Made by a program: the position numbers and the translations under genes
Shown here: positions 32,556 through 40,911 of the stretch, in pieces
Numbering within the stretch: position 1 is the first letter of the stretch
How the letters are laid out: every line of letters starts with the position of its first letter
The notes under the pieces: model-generated
The model's database searches: none
What the model was told of the DNA's origin: nothing
Seen by the model: only the letters and a program-made list of their open reading frames with translations
Origin: Tissierellia bacterium
GTDB taxonomy: Bacteria > Bacillota > Clostridia > Tissierellales > Tissierellaceae
Direction: 5' to 3'
Length of the DNA: 42,027 nt
NCBI GenBank assembly: GCA_012518035.1
Contig: JAAYTL010000015.1
Span: 1 to 42,027, forward strand

Positions 32556-32710
32556 AATAGAATATTGAGTCCATTTGGACATAGGGAAAGTGGTAAAAGC
32601 CACTGCAGCCCCCGCTACTGTGAATGGGGACGAAACCAACAAGAACCACTGGGAAACTGGGAAGGTGTTGGGAGTAGGACGATCCATGAGCCAGGATACC
32701 TATTTCTATT
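32556..32710 (+). promoter_or_regulatory. Cobalamin riboswitch
   Basis: Closing stem P1: AATAGAA (32556-32562) with TTCTATT (32704-32710). The conserved core is easy to read: AGGGAAAGTGGT (32583-), then GCAGCCCCCGCTACTGTGA (32605-32623), GGGAAACTGGGAAGGT and the B12-box GAGCCAGGATACC (32688-32700). It binds adenosyl- or another cobalamin and, in this layout, favours the downstream terminator when ligand is abundant, switching off btuFCD. Confidence 0.96.
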
Positions 32711-32749
32711 AAATTGCCTCGGAGGGAGGGATGAGATATTTATGATATA

Positions 32750-32785
32750 AACTTATCCTACTATAGGCATAAGTTTTTTCTTTTT
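32750..32785 (+). terminator. Riboswitch-controlled terminator
   Basis: AACTTAT and CCTA (32750-32760) pair with TAGG and ATAAGTT (32764-32775) with one bulged C, followed by TTTTTTCTTTTT. It lies 40 nt after the riboswitch and about 45 nt before btuF, where a transcriptional off-switch is expected. Confidence 0.88.
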
Positions 32786-32830
32786 ATGACCTAGTAATTT
32801 CCAACAATAATATTTCTTAGGAGGTTAAAA

Positions 32831-33805
32831 ATGAAAAGAAGTACAAAAATCATTTCATTGTTTTTGGTTATAATGATTGTTTTGACAGGACTTGTAGCTT
32901 GTGGAGGAAAAGAGCCTGCTAATGAGCAGGAACCACCAGTAGAAGATCCTCAAGATGAAGTAGTGGATGAAGAAGAAACAGATGGTTTTCCCTTAGAGAT
33001 AGAGGATGCCTTCGGCAACAAGGTTACCTTAGAAAAGGCACCAGAGAGAATCATATCCTTGGCACCAAGCCATACTGAAATCTTATTTGCCCTGGGTTTA
33101 GGAGAAAAGATAGTTGGAGTTACTTCCTTCTGTGATTATCCTGAAGAAGCCTTGGAGGTAGAAAAAATAGGAGATTTCAGCGGAATGAATTTTGAAAAGA
33201 TAATTGAGTTAGAACCTGATTTAATAGTCAACTATGGTGAATTAAATGAGGATGATAGCAAGGTATACAGTGAAGCTGGTATTCCAGTATTATGCTATAT
33301 GCCAGAATCAATTGATGAAGTATTAGAAACTATCACCCAAATTGCCCTTGCAACAGGTGCAGTTGAAGAGGGAGAGTCCTTGACCAAGTCTATGGTAGAA
33401 AAAAGAGACGAGATAGTTAATAAGGTTAAGGATACCGAAAAGGTTAGGGTTTTCTATGAGATCTGGCATGAGCCCTTACAAGCAGCCGGAGCTGGTTCCT
33501 TTGTTGATGGCCTAATAGAATTAGCTAATGGAGACAATGTGGCCAGGGATGCTGAAGGAATGTATCCTAACTACGATATGGAGCAACTTATAGAAAACGA
33601 CCCTGAAGTTTACTTAACATCTATCGACGTTCCAGAAAAAACAGCTGAATCCATAGCAGCTAGGCCTGGCTATGATGAGATTACTGCCATAAAAAATGGA
33701 GAGATCTATCTACTTGATGGGAATATCATGTCAAGGCCTGGACCAAGAATTATTGAAGCATTAGAGTTAATTGCTAAAACTATTCATCCAGAAGTTTTTG
33801 AATAA
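32831..33805 (+). CDS. btuF: Cobalamin-binding lipoprotein, BtuF-like (periplasmic-binding-protein type 2)
   Basis: 324 residues; ATG follows TAGGAGG. The signal peptide ends LVACG with lipidated Cys24, followed by an acidic linker to about residue 55. The core begins PLEIEDAFGNKVTLEKAPER, then ISLAPSHTEILFALGLGEKIVGVTSFCDYPEEA, the class III fold of BtuF and siderophore receptors, and ends IMSRPGPRIIEALELIAKTIHPE. The upstream cobalamin riboswitch makes B12 or a corrinoid the likely ligand rather than iron siderophore or heme. Confidence 0.92.
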   Translation: MKRSTKIISLFLVIMIVLTGLVACGGKEPANEQEPPVEDPQDEVVDEEETDGFPLEIEDAFGNKVTLEKAPERIISLAPSHTEILFALGLGEKIVGVTSFCDYPEEALEVEKIGDFSGMNFEKIIELEPDLIVNYGELNEDDSKVYSEAGIPVLCYMPESIDEVLETITQIALATGAVEEGESLTKSMVEKRDEIVNKVKDTEKVRVFYEIWHEPLQAAGAGSFVDGLIELANGDNVARDAEGMYPNYDMEQLIENDPEVYLTSIDVPEKTAESIAARPGYDEITAIKNGEIYLLDGNIMSRPGPRIIEALELIAKTIHPEVFE

Positions 33806-33820
33806 AATGAGGTTATAAAA

Positions 33821-34864
33821 TTGAAAGCGAAGACCAGCAGATACAATCTAATAATAACTATGTTAGTTATCGCATTGATTTTCTTTATAGGTTTGTTTAC
33901 AGCTATAGGAACTGCTAAGGTAAGTGTTGGAGACATTTTCAAGATTATAGTATCTAAGATACCTTTAATCAATGAACAGATAGACTTGTCCAACATACCC
34001 AGCACCTCTGTGTCCATAATATGGAATCTTAGATTGCCCCGGGTCCTACTAGGGGCCATGGTTGGTGCCAGCCTATCCATGGCTGGTGCCACCTTCCAGG
34101 GCATGTTCAAAAATCCCATGGCTGATCCCTATGTAATAGGTATATCCTCAGGTGCAGCCTTAGGTGCAGCCTTAGCCATAGTTTTTAGAATTGATCTTGG
34201 TATTTTGGGTTTTTCAACCATCAGCATCTTTGCCTTTGGTGGTGCCTTGCTGGCAGTTTCTGTTGTTTACAACATCGCCCGAATAAAGAATAAGGTTCCA
34301 GTAACTACCTTACTATTAGCTGGTGTTGCAGTAGGACAATTTATGACTGCCATCATGTCCTTTATGATGATTATGTCAGATAAGGATATGGTAAAGATTA
34401 TATATTGGACCTTGGGTAGCCTAGCTGGAAAGGGCTGGGAACCAGTGCTCAAAATGAGTTTACCATCGATATTATGCATGGTTATTATTGGTTTCTATGC
34501 AAAGGATTTAAATATCCTATTAACAGGAGAAGAATCTGCCCAAAGTCTAGGGGTAGATGTGGAAAGGACCAAGCGATATATCCTTCTCTTGGGAACCTTT
34601 ATAACTGCTTTAAGCGTATCTGTTGGTGGTATCATAGGATTTGTTGGCTTAATCGTGCCCCACATAGTAAGATTATTGGTTGGGCCTGACCATAGGATTC
34701 TCCTCCCAGCATCTGCTTTTTTAGGAGCTATCTTTATGATATTTGCCGATACCCTAGCTAGGACTTTAATCTCTCCTATAGAGATACCCGTTGGGATAAT
34801 TACTGCCTTGTTTGGGGGTCCGTTTTTTATATATCTATTAAAGACCAAAATGAAAAGTATATAG
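33821..34864 (+). CDS. btuC: Cobalamin ABC transporter permease, BtuC-like (FecCD family)
   Basis: 347 residues from TTG at 33821, about 8 nt after a GAGG site. About ten TM segments. FecCD landmarks are LRLPRVLLGAMVGASLSMAG, FQGMFKNPMADPYVIGISSGAALG, the coupling-helix region LGVDVERTKRYILLLGT, and GFVGLIVPHIVRLLVGPDHR. It dimerises to form the import pore fed by the BtuF-like receptor encoded 15 bp upstream. Confidence 0.93.
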   Translation: MKAKTSRYNLIITMLVIALIFFIGLFTAIGTAKVSVGDIFKIIVSKIPLINEQIDLSNIPSTSVSIIWNLRLPRVLLGAMVGASLSMAGATFQGMFKNPMADPYVIGISSGAALGAALAIVFRIDLGILGFSTISIFAFGGALLAVSVVYNIARIKNKVPVTTLLLAGVAVGQFMTAIMSFMMIMSDKDMVKIIYWTLGSLAGKGWEPVLKMSLPSILCMVIIGFYAKDLNILLTGEESAQSLGVDVERTKRYILLLGTFITALSVSVGGIIGFVGLIVPHIVRLLVGPDHRILLPASAFLGAIFMIFADTLARTLISPIEIPVGIITALFGGPFFIYLLKTKMKSI

Positions 34865-34879
34865 AAGGTAGTGGAAAAA

Positions 34880-36124
34880 ATGTATGCATTAGAAGTAAAG
34901 AATCTTCAATTTGGATATAGGGATAATTTAGTAATTAGGGATATTAGCTTCAAGATCAAGGCGGGGAGCTTTGTCAGTATAATAGGACCCAATGGTTCAG
35001 GGAAATCAACCCTACTAAAAGCCCTGAACAATATATATAGGCCTCAAAAGGGTAGTATCCTACTCTACAATAGGGACATACTTTCATATAAAAAGAAGGA
35101 CTTGGCTAGGAAGATAGCCCTTGTGCCCCAAGACACCAGTATAGACTATGAGTTTACTGTAGAAGATATCGTCATGATGGGGAGACATCCATATAAGGGA
35201 CGTTTTGAGCGGGAAGATGAAAGCGATTACAAGATAGTAAAGGAAGCCCTGGAACTAACCAATACTTTGACCTTAAAGGATAGGATTATCAACCAAATTT
35301 CAGGGGGAGAGAGGCAAAGGGCTATCATTGCCAAGGCCCTGGCTCAGAAACCAGCCATGATTCTCTTGGATGAGCCAACATCAAATCTTGATATTAACCA
35401 TCAGATGGATATATTGAACATCCTCAAAAAATTGAATGAGGAAAATGGTCTTACGGTAATACTTGTAATACATGATATAAATTTGGCTGCCAGATATTCC
35501 CATGAGATAATTCTATTAAGGGAAGGAAGGATTGTGGGAATGGGGACACCTGAAGAAGTTATTACTGTTGAAAACATAGAAAACACCTACAATATGAAGG
35601 TAGCCATTGAGAAAAATAAGTATACTGATACCGTCCATCTAACCCCCATTGAGATTAAAGAGAAGAAAAGAAAGTCAGGATTTAACAAGGTTCACCTTAT
35701 CTGCGGTGGTGGTTCAGGGCAAGAAATCATTAATAAACTCTATTCCCAGGGATTTGACTTGTCCCTAGGTGTTTTGAATATAGGGGACTCTGACTGGGAA
35801 CATGGTAGGAGTCTAAACCTTCCCATGGTTGAAGAGCAACCCTTTTCAGGGATAAGCGACGGAGCCCACAGAAGGAATATAGATGTGATGGCTAAATCTG
35901 ATATTATCGTAATTTCCAATGTTCCTATAGGTTCTGGAAACTTAAAGAATCTAGAGGGAGCTAAGCAGGCCTTGATGGAGGGCAAGAAGGTTTATTACTT
36001 AGGTGAAGACACTATGGCTTATGACTATACCAAGGGGGAGGCAAAAAAACTAATAGATGAGATGATAGATTATGGGATGGAATCTATTCAATCAATCGAT
36101 GAGTTAATTAAAAGAATAAATTAA
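34880..36124 (+). CDS. btuD: Cobalamin ABC transporter ATPase, BtuD-like, with extra C-terminal domain
   Basis: 414 residues against about 250-260 for plain BtuD. ATG at 34880 is preferred; GTG at 34871 is only 2 nt from the AAGG site. The ATPase domain (1-250) has Walker A GPNGSGKST (36-44), signature ISGGERQR (140-147), Walker B MILLDEPTSNLD (160-171) and switch His198. Residues about 268-414 are an added alpha-beta domain opening VHLICGGGSGQEIINKL with a glycine-rich turn, then LGVLNIGDSDWEHGRSL, DIIVISNVPIGSGNL and GKKVYYLGE: alternating strands and helices suggestive of a Rossmann-like nucleotide- or corrinoid-binding fold. I do not recognise a function for it. A strong terminator follows. 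Confidence 0.92.
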   Translation: MYALEVKNLQFGYRDNLVIRDISFKIKAGSFVSIIGPNGSGKSTLLKALNNIYRPQKGSILLYNRDILSYKKKDLARKIALVPQDTSIDYEFTVEDIVMMGRHPYKGRFEREDESDYKIVKEALELTNTLTLKDRIINQISGGERQRAIIAKALAQKPAMILLDEPTSNLDINHQMDILNILKKLNEENGLTVILVIHDINLAARYSHEIILLREGRIVGMGTPEEVITVENIENTYNMKVAIEKNKYTDTVHLTPIEIKEKKRKSGFNKVHLICGGGSGQEIINKLYSQGFDLSLGVLNIGDSDWEHGRSLNLPMVEEQPFSGISDGAHRRNIDVMAKSDIIVISNVPIGSGNLKNLEGAKQALMEGKKVYYLGEDTMAYDYTKGEAKKLIDEMIDYGMESIQSIDELIKRIN

Positions 36125-36163
36125 AAGAGGTAATCCTAGAAAGGCTAGGATTGCCTCTTTTTT
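36123..36163 (+). terminator. Intrinsic terminator of the btu operon
   Basis: AAAAGAGG and AATCCTAG pair with CTAGGATT and CCTCTTTT across a 5-nt loop (one T-G pair between the two stem blocks), with a run of six T. The btuD stop overlaps its first bases. Confidence 0.95.
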
Positions 36164-36253
36164 AAAAATTATACAATTATGATAATCATTTGTAACTTTT
36201 CTTAAAATCTCTTGGTGTATAATAGGGACAAGTGAAAATCTAGGAGGGATTCT

Positions 36254-36964
36254 ATGGAATTAATCTTGGAACATATTTGTAAATCTTTTGATGATAAGGA
36301 GGTTTTAAGCGACATTAACTTTACTTTTCAGCAGGGCAAGATATATGCTCTACTTGGGAGGAATGGGGCAGGAAAAACCACCTTATTTAATATTCTAGCT
36401 GAAGAGATTGAAAGGGACATGGGAGAGGCCTACCTAACCATAGGTGGAGAAAGAAAAAGACTATCCATTGATGACTTATCCTATATGTATTCGGAACCAG
36501 TACTACCAGATTTTTTAACTGGTTATGAATTTATTAAATTCTTTATGGATATAAATATGGACAAGTTGGATGCGGATATTACAATTGATGATTATTTTAA
36601 CCTTATTGACATCAATGAAAGTGATAGACATAAGCTTATTAAGGCCTACTCAAAGGGGATGAAAAATAAACTACAGATGTTGATGTTCCTAATAATCAGA
36701 CCTCCTGTAATCCTATTGGACGAGCCCTTAACCTCCCTAGATGTGGTAGTTGCCTTGGAAATTAAAAGGTTATTAAGGGAGATTAGGAAGGACCATATTA
36801 TAATATTTTCCACCCATATTCTTCAGTTGGCCAAGGACCTATGTGATGAGATTGTAGTATTAAATGAAGGTGTATTAAGTTTATTGGACAGGGACCATCT
36901 TGAGAATCCAAACTTTGAAGATGAAATTATTGAATTACTTAAGGAGAAGGATACCAATGCTTAA
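36254..36964 (+). CDS. ABC transporter ATPase, ABC-2 exporter type
   Basis: 236 residues; ATG behind TAGGAGGG. Walker A is GRNGAGKTT (35-43), Walker B VILLDEP (152-158), switch His in FSTHILQLA. The signature is YSKGMKNKL (132-140) in place of LSGGQ; a [YF]SKGM form is common in ATPases that drive ABC-2-type membrane partners such as those for antibiotics, lantibiotics and Na+. Its stop overlaps by 8 nt the start of a large membrane protein (ATGCTTAA), its presumed partner. The Q-loop region (SYMYSEPVLPDFLTGYE) has no clear Gln, which is unusual but seen in this group. Substrate unknown. Confidence 0.9.
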   Translation: MELILEHICKSFDDKEVLSDINFTFQQGKIYALLGRNGAGKTTLFNILAEEIERDMGEAYLTIGGERKRLSIDDLSYMYSEPVLPDFLTGYEFIKFFMDINMDKLDADITIDDYFNLIDINESDRHKLIKAYSKGMKNKLQMLMFLIIRPPVILLDEPLTSLDVVVALEIKRLLREIRKDHIIIFSTHILQLAKDLCDEIVVLNEGVLSLLDRDHLENPNFEDEIIELLKEKDTNA

Positions 36965-38549
36965 GGCCTTACATATAATAAATAGGGTAAAGATATCCTC
37001 AAGACTCAACAGTCTACTGTACTTCATTAAAAAACTCCCCATCTTAAAGAGGAAATTAAGAACCACAAACTATTCTTTTTTAAAACTCAAGGGGGCTATT
37101 GGAATTATATCTATTCCTTATAATATTGTGAGTACATTTTTAAAAGGCTTCTTGGTATTTTTTACAACCATGTACTTACCTAGTAACTTCCTTGCCAAAG
37201 AGAAGGCAGCTATAGCATTACCGACCCTGATATTTTTCTTTTATTTTGTTTTAAGGCTTGTTAGCTCCTATATGCTGGAGTTTGATTTAAACAAGTTTAT
37301 CATGGTCAAGCAGATGAGAATGAATGCAAGGGAATACTCCTTGGCTACTATTTTTCCAGAGGAAATCCTCAAACTAATAAGCAAGGTTATTATTTTTATC
37401 TTATTCTTAGAGTTTGGTACATTCAAGATGTATGGGATTACTTTGGCTATATCGATATTTTCCTTTGCCATGTTTACTGAGGCTATACATTTATACCTGT
37501 TTGATAAATTCGATTTCACAATTTATAAACACAATGTACTCCTAGTTATTTTATACTTAATAATAGTATTTGTAGGGTATATATTGGCTTTTGGGTCTTC
37601 AATTGAGATATTCTTTATGATACTTACTAGTCCTGTCTTTTTTATTGTGACAATTATTTTAGGTATCTGGGGAAGCATTTATATACTTAAATATAAGGAT
37701 TATTATAGGGTAATAAATAAGACAAATAATATAGAGTTTTTAGATAACCAAAAGGAACTTACCAAAGATATATATTTTAATGAAGTTAAGATTAAGGAGA
37801 AGGATTTTTCTGATGAAGATCTGAGGATAGATAAGTTTACCAAGAAAGAGGGATATAGCTATTTGAATGCAATCTTTTTTGATAGGCATAAAAAAATGGT
37901 ATATAAGCCTATGATGATAAAAAGCATCTTTATAGCTGTACTCTTCATCATCGCAGCCCTTGTAACGGAGTTGTTCCATAAGGAAGTGGGACCCATAATA
38001 GGTAGATTTTCATATGAGTCCTTTAATATGTTTGTCTTTCTTATGTATGTGCTTTGTAATTCTCAAAGGCTTATAAAATCCATGTTCTACAACTGTGATT
38101 TATCACTTTTGAGATATGGATTCTATAGAAGGGGAGATGCCCTGTTAAGGATGTTCTTTTTAAGGCTTTTGAGGATAATCTATAGCAACCTAGTACCTAC
38201 AACAGTTTTGGTTCTAGGATTAGGCTACAATATACTTAAATATACTGAGATGGGATTTTCAGATCTAATACCAATAGTACTTTTATTATACGCCCTGGCT
38301 ATGTTTTTTTCCGTCCATTATATTTTTATGTACTATATATTTCAGCCCTTTACATCATCCTTAGAAGTAAAGAGCCCCTTTTACTCCTTCATCAACTTCC
38401 TAGTGTACTTTATATCATATATGTTGATTCAGGTGCCTGCTCCATCAATAGTATTTTTACCTATGGTGATTGGGTTCTTACTTGTTTACACTGCCATTGC
38501 AGTTATCTTGGTATATAAAAAGGCACCTAGGACCTTTAGGATTAAATAG
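36957..38549 (+). CDS. Multi-spanning membrane protein, presumed ABC permease
   Basis: 530 residues from ATG 36957 behind AAGGAGAAGG; a longer frame opening at 36900 lies within the ATPase gene. A basic N-terminus (about 1-45) is followed by four to six TM segments up to about residue 240, a hydrophilic stretch (about 245-315), then another group of about six TM segments to residue 525. I find no FtsX, MacB or classic ABC-2 motif. The coupled ATPase gene is the only strong evidence for a transport role. AT-rich codons are abundant, in keeping with high Phe/Ile/Leu/Tyr content. Confidence 0.7.
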   Translation: MLKALHIINRVKISSRLNSLLYFIKKLPILKRKLRTTNYSFLKLKGAIGIISIPYNIVSTFLKGFLVFFTTMYLPSNFLAKEKAAIALPTLIFFFYFVLRLVSSYMLEFDLNKFIMVKQMRMNAREYSLATIFPEEILKLISKVIIFILFLEFGTFKMYGITLAISIFSFAMFTEAIHLYLFDKFDFTIYKHNVLLVILYLIIVFVGYILAFGSSIEIFFMILTSPVFFIVTIILGIWGSIYILKYKDYYRVINKTNNIEFLDNQKELTKDIYFNEVKIKEKDFSDEDLRIDKFTKKEGYSYLNAIFFDRHKKMVYKPMMIKSIFIAVLFIIAALVTELFHKEVGPIIGRFSYESFNMFVFLMYVLCNSQRLIKSMFYNCDLSLLRYGFYRRGDALLRMFFLRLLRIIYSNLVPTTVLVLGLGYNILKYTEMGFSDLIPIVLLLYALAMFFSVHYIFMYYIFQPFTSSLEVKSPFYSFINFLVYFISYMLIQVPAPSIVFLPMVIGFLLVYTAIAVILVYKKAPRTFRIK

Positions 38550-38669
38550 TTAGAAGATTATAGATCTGTCTTTGACCTACTTGCTACAAAAACCCAGTGA
38601 GTAATAAGTTGATTTATATTATAATAACCAAAGGAAATATATTAAACTAATAAACGGAGGCAACCAGAA

Positions 38670-40643
38670 ATGGATAATAACAAAAAACCATTGAAGCTGA
38701 TACTGTTTTACGCTTTTTTGCTCATATATCTAGAAATAATCCTTAGAATATTTACAATCGGAGCTATTGGATTTAGAGATCTATTAATAATTGGACTATT
38801 TAGCATTTCCTTTGGAATAATAATATTTACCCTGGTAGACTTGTTCAAAAGTAAGGCTAAGTATATTATCTCAAGCATTATAATCTTCTTAACCACAGTT
38901 TTATTTGCATCTCAGTTGGTTTATTATAAGATTTTTAAGATGTTTTATATAATTTACTCCGTTGGCAAGGCAGGCCAGGTCTTTGAGTTTTGGCGAGAAG
39001 CTCTTAGTGGGATAACTCAGAGTATATTACCAATAATTTTACTATTTCTACCCTTCTTTATTTCAATAATCTTTAGAAAGAAACTCTTTTACCCTGGTAG
39101 AAGTCGTATAGGATATAAGCTGATACTGGTAGTACTAATTGTTGCTTTTCATGTACTGGGCCTTGTTAGGGTCCATGCTGATGGTAAGGACCCCAACACA
39201 GCATATGATGTTTATTATAGGACCAACTTCCCCCTATTATCGGTGGAGAAATTGGGTTTGATGACAAGTATGAGGTTGGATGTGCAGAGAAAGTTAACTG
39301 GCTGGAGTCCTCATTTAAGTGTGGATGCCCCTATCCCTACGGATGAAGATCCAATTGAAGAGCCTATTGATGAGGAGCCAGAAGTGGTAATCGAATACAA
39401 TACCATGGATATAGATTTTGATGAACTAATAGCTAGTGAAGAGGATAGTGGAATTATTGACATGCACAACTACTTCAAAAATGTCCCTCCTACAGCTAAG
39501 AATGAATATACAGGCATCTATGAAGGATATAACCTAATATTCATCACAGCTGAGGGATTCTCCCATTATGCAATACATGAAGAGCTTACCCCAACCCTAT
39601 ATAAAATGCAACAAGAGGGCTATAACTTCACCAACTTCTACACTCCTATATGGGAGGTAAGTACACTAGATGGTGAATATGTAGCAACAACAGGCCTAAT
39701 CCCTAAAAGTGGAGTATGGAGTTATACTGAATCTAGTGATAATTATATGTCATTTTCAATGGGGAATCAGCTGAAATCCTTAGGATACAAAACTGTAGCC
39801 TATCACAACCATACCTACAACTACTATAACCGGGATTTATCCCACCCCAATATGGGTTATGATTATAAGGGTGTAGGAAACGGTTTGACACTAAACAAGG
39901 TTTGGCCAGCCTCTGACTTAGAAATGATGGAAAAAACCATTGATGAATATATCGACTCCCAGCCTTTCCATGCCTATTACATGACTGTAAGTGGCCACTT
40001 GAGGTACACCTTCGAGGGAAATAGTATGGCAACAAAAAATCGACATTTAGTCAAGGATTTGCCATATTCAGAGCATGTTAAGGCCTACCTTGCATGCCAG
40101 ATAGAATTAGATAGAGCCTTGGAATACCTCCTTATGCGACTTGAGGAGGCAGGGATAGCTGATAAAACCTTAATAGCTCTTAGCTCAGATCACTACCCCT
40201 ATGGTCTTGAAAAAGAAGAGATTGATGAGATTGCGGGACACCCTGTGGAGGAGAATTTTGAGTTATACAAGAATAGTTTTCTCCTATATACTGCTGGAAT
40301 GGAACCAGAAACCATTAATAAGCCTGCTTCCAGTCTGGATATAATACCCACACTATCCAACCTATTAGGCCTAGAATATGATTCTAGATTATTGATGGGA
40401 AGGGACATATTCTCAGACTCAGACCCCTTGGTAATTTTCTTAAATAGGAGTTTTATAACTGACAAGGGATATTATGATTCAAGAACTAGGGAATTCACCA
40501 GTCGGATTGGTGAAGAGGTTAGTGACGATTATATTAATAGTATGATCAACCTAGTCAATGCTAAGTTCTACCATTCAGCCAAGATACTAGAAACTGACTA
40601 TTATTACAAAGTTCTTAGAAAATCAGGAGAGGGAGTCCAATAA
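38670..40643 (+). CDS. LTA synthase family protein (sulfatase-fold glycerophosphate/phosphoethanolamine transferase-like)
   Basis: 657 residues; ATG follows CGGAGG. Five TM segments occupy residues about 8-170, then an extracellular linker with an acidic Pro/Glu/Asp stretch (221-240). The alkaline-phosphatase/sulfatase fold starts at NLIFITAEGF. By comparison with LtaS the metal and catalytic residues are Glu295, nucleophile Thr332 (VSTLDGEY), His443 (TVSGH), Asp507 and His508 (SSDHYPYG). Such enzymes polymerise lipoteichoic acid from phosphatidylglycerol or prime it. The sequence diverges from S. aureus LtaS around the nucleophile, so the donor and acceptor are uncertain. A terminator hairpin surrounds the stop codon. 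Confidence 0.88.
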   Translation: MDNNKKPLKLILFYAFLLIYLEIILRIFTIGAIGFRDLLIIGLFSISFGIIIFTLVDLFKSKAKYIISSIIIFLTTVLFASQLVYYKIFKMFYIIYSVGKAGQVFEFWREALSGITQSILPIILLFLPFFISIIFRKKLFYPGRSRIGYKLILVVLIVAFHVLGLVRVHADGKDPNTAYDVYYRTNFPLLSVEKLGLMTSMRLDVQRKLTGWSPHLSVDAPIPTDEDPIEEPIDEEPEVVIEYNTMDIDFDELIASEEDSGIIDMHNYFKNVPPTAKNEYTGIYEGYNLIFITAEGFSHYAIHEELTPTLYKMQQEGYNFTNFYTPIWEVSTLDGEYVATTGLIPKSGVWSYTESSDNYMSFSMGNQLKSLGYKTVAYHNHTYNYYNRDLSHPNMGYDYKGVGNGLTLNKVWPASDLEMMEKTIDEYIDSQPFHAYYMTVSGHLRYTFEGNSMATKNRHLVKDLPYSEHVKAYLACQIELDRALEYLLMRLEEAGIADKTLIALSSDHYPYGLEKEEIDEIAGHPVEENFELYKNSFLLYTAGMEPETINKPASSLDIIPTLSNLLGLEYDSRLLMGRDIFSDSDPLVIFLNRSFITDKGYYDSRTREFTSRIGEEVSDDYINSMINLVNAKFYHSAKILETDYYYKVLRKSGEGVQ

Positions 40644-40656
40644 TACTCCCTTTTTT
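40629..40656 (+). terminator. Intrinsic terminator of the LTA-synthase-like gene
   Basis: AGGGAGT (40630-40636) pairs with ACTCCCT (40645-40651), with the stop codon in the loop region, then a T-run to 40656. The remaining 40657-40911 gap shows only promoter-like AT-rich sequence. Confidence 0.88.
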
Positions 40657-40869
40657 GTAGTCTTACTCATGGAGAAGGGATTGGCTTCTTGGGATTTATA
40701 ATAATTATAATAATACAGTATAAGCTCTATAACTAATGAGGATTAGGATTGTTTATAGGAGTAAGCGTGGGCAGTATAATTATATCCTTGAAAGATGGGT
40801 ATAAGAGTAGGGAATATCAAAATTTCAAGAAAAAGAGCATATATTTATGTTTAAATTATATCAAATTTA

Positions 40870-40878
40870 TGGTATATT
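40870..40878 (+). promoter_or_regulatory. Possible extended -10 promoter of the Cof-type gene
   Basis: TGG directly before TATATT (40873-40878) forms an extended -10 in strongly AT-rich DNA, about 34 nt before the start codon. No clear -35. An alternative TATAAT lies at 40775-40780. Confidence 0.4.
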
Positions 40879-40911
40879 AGCATGTGGGGAATTTGTAAAA
40901 GGAGGTAGAAT

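Noticed and set aside
32499..32750. Two open frames of 62-73 codons over the cobalamin riboswitch
   Set aside because: They fall on conserved riboswitch sequence (plus and minus strands) and have no ribosome sites; the RNA element explains the sequence.
36180..36194. Fur/PerR-like box before the exporter ATPase gene
   Set aside because: TGATAAT matches a half-site exactly, but the other half matches only about 4 of 7; too weak in AT-rich DNA.
40741..40858. Two frames of about 20 codons in the gap before the Cof-type gene
   Set aside because: No ribosome sites and no terminator or conservation evidence.
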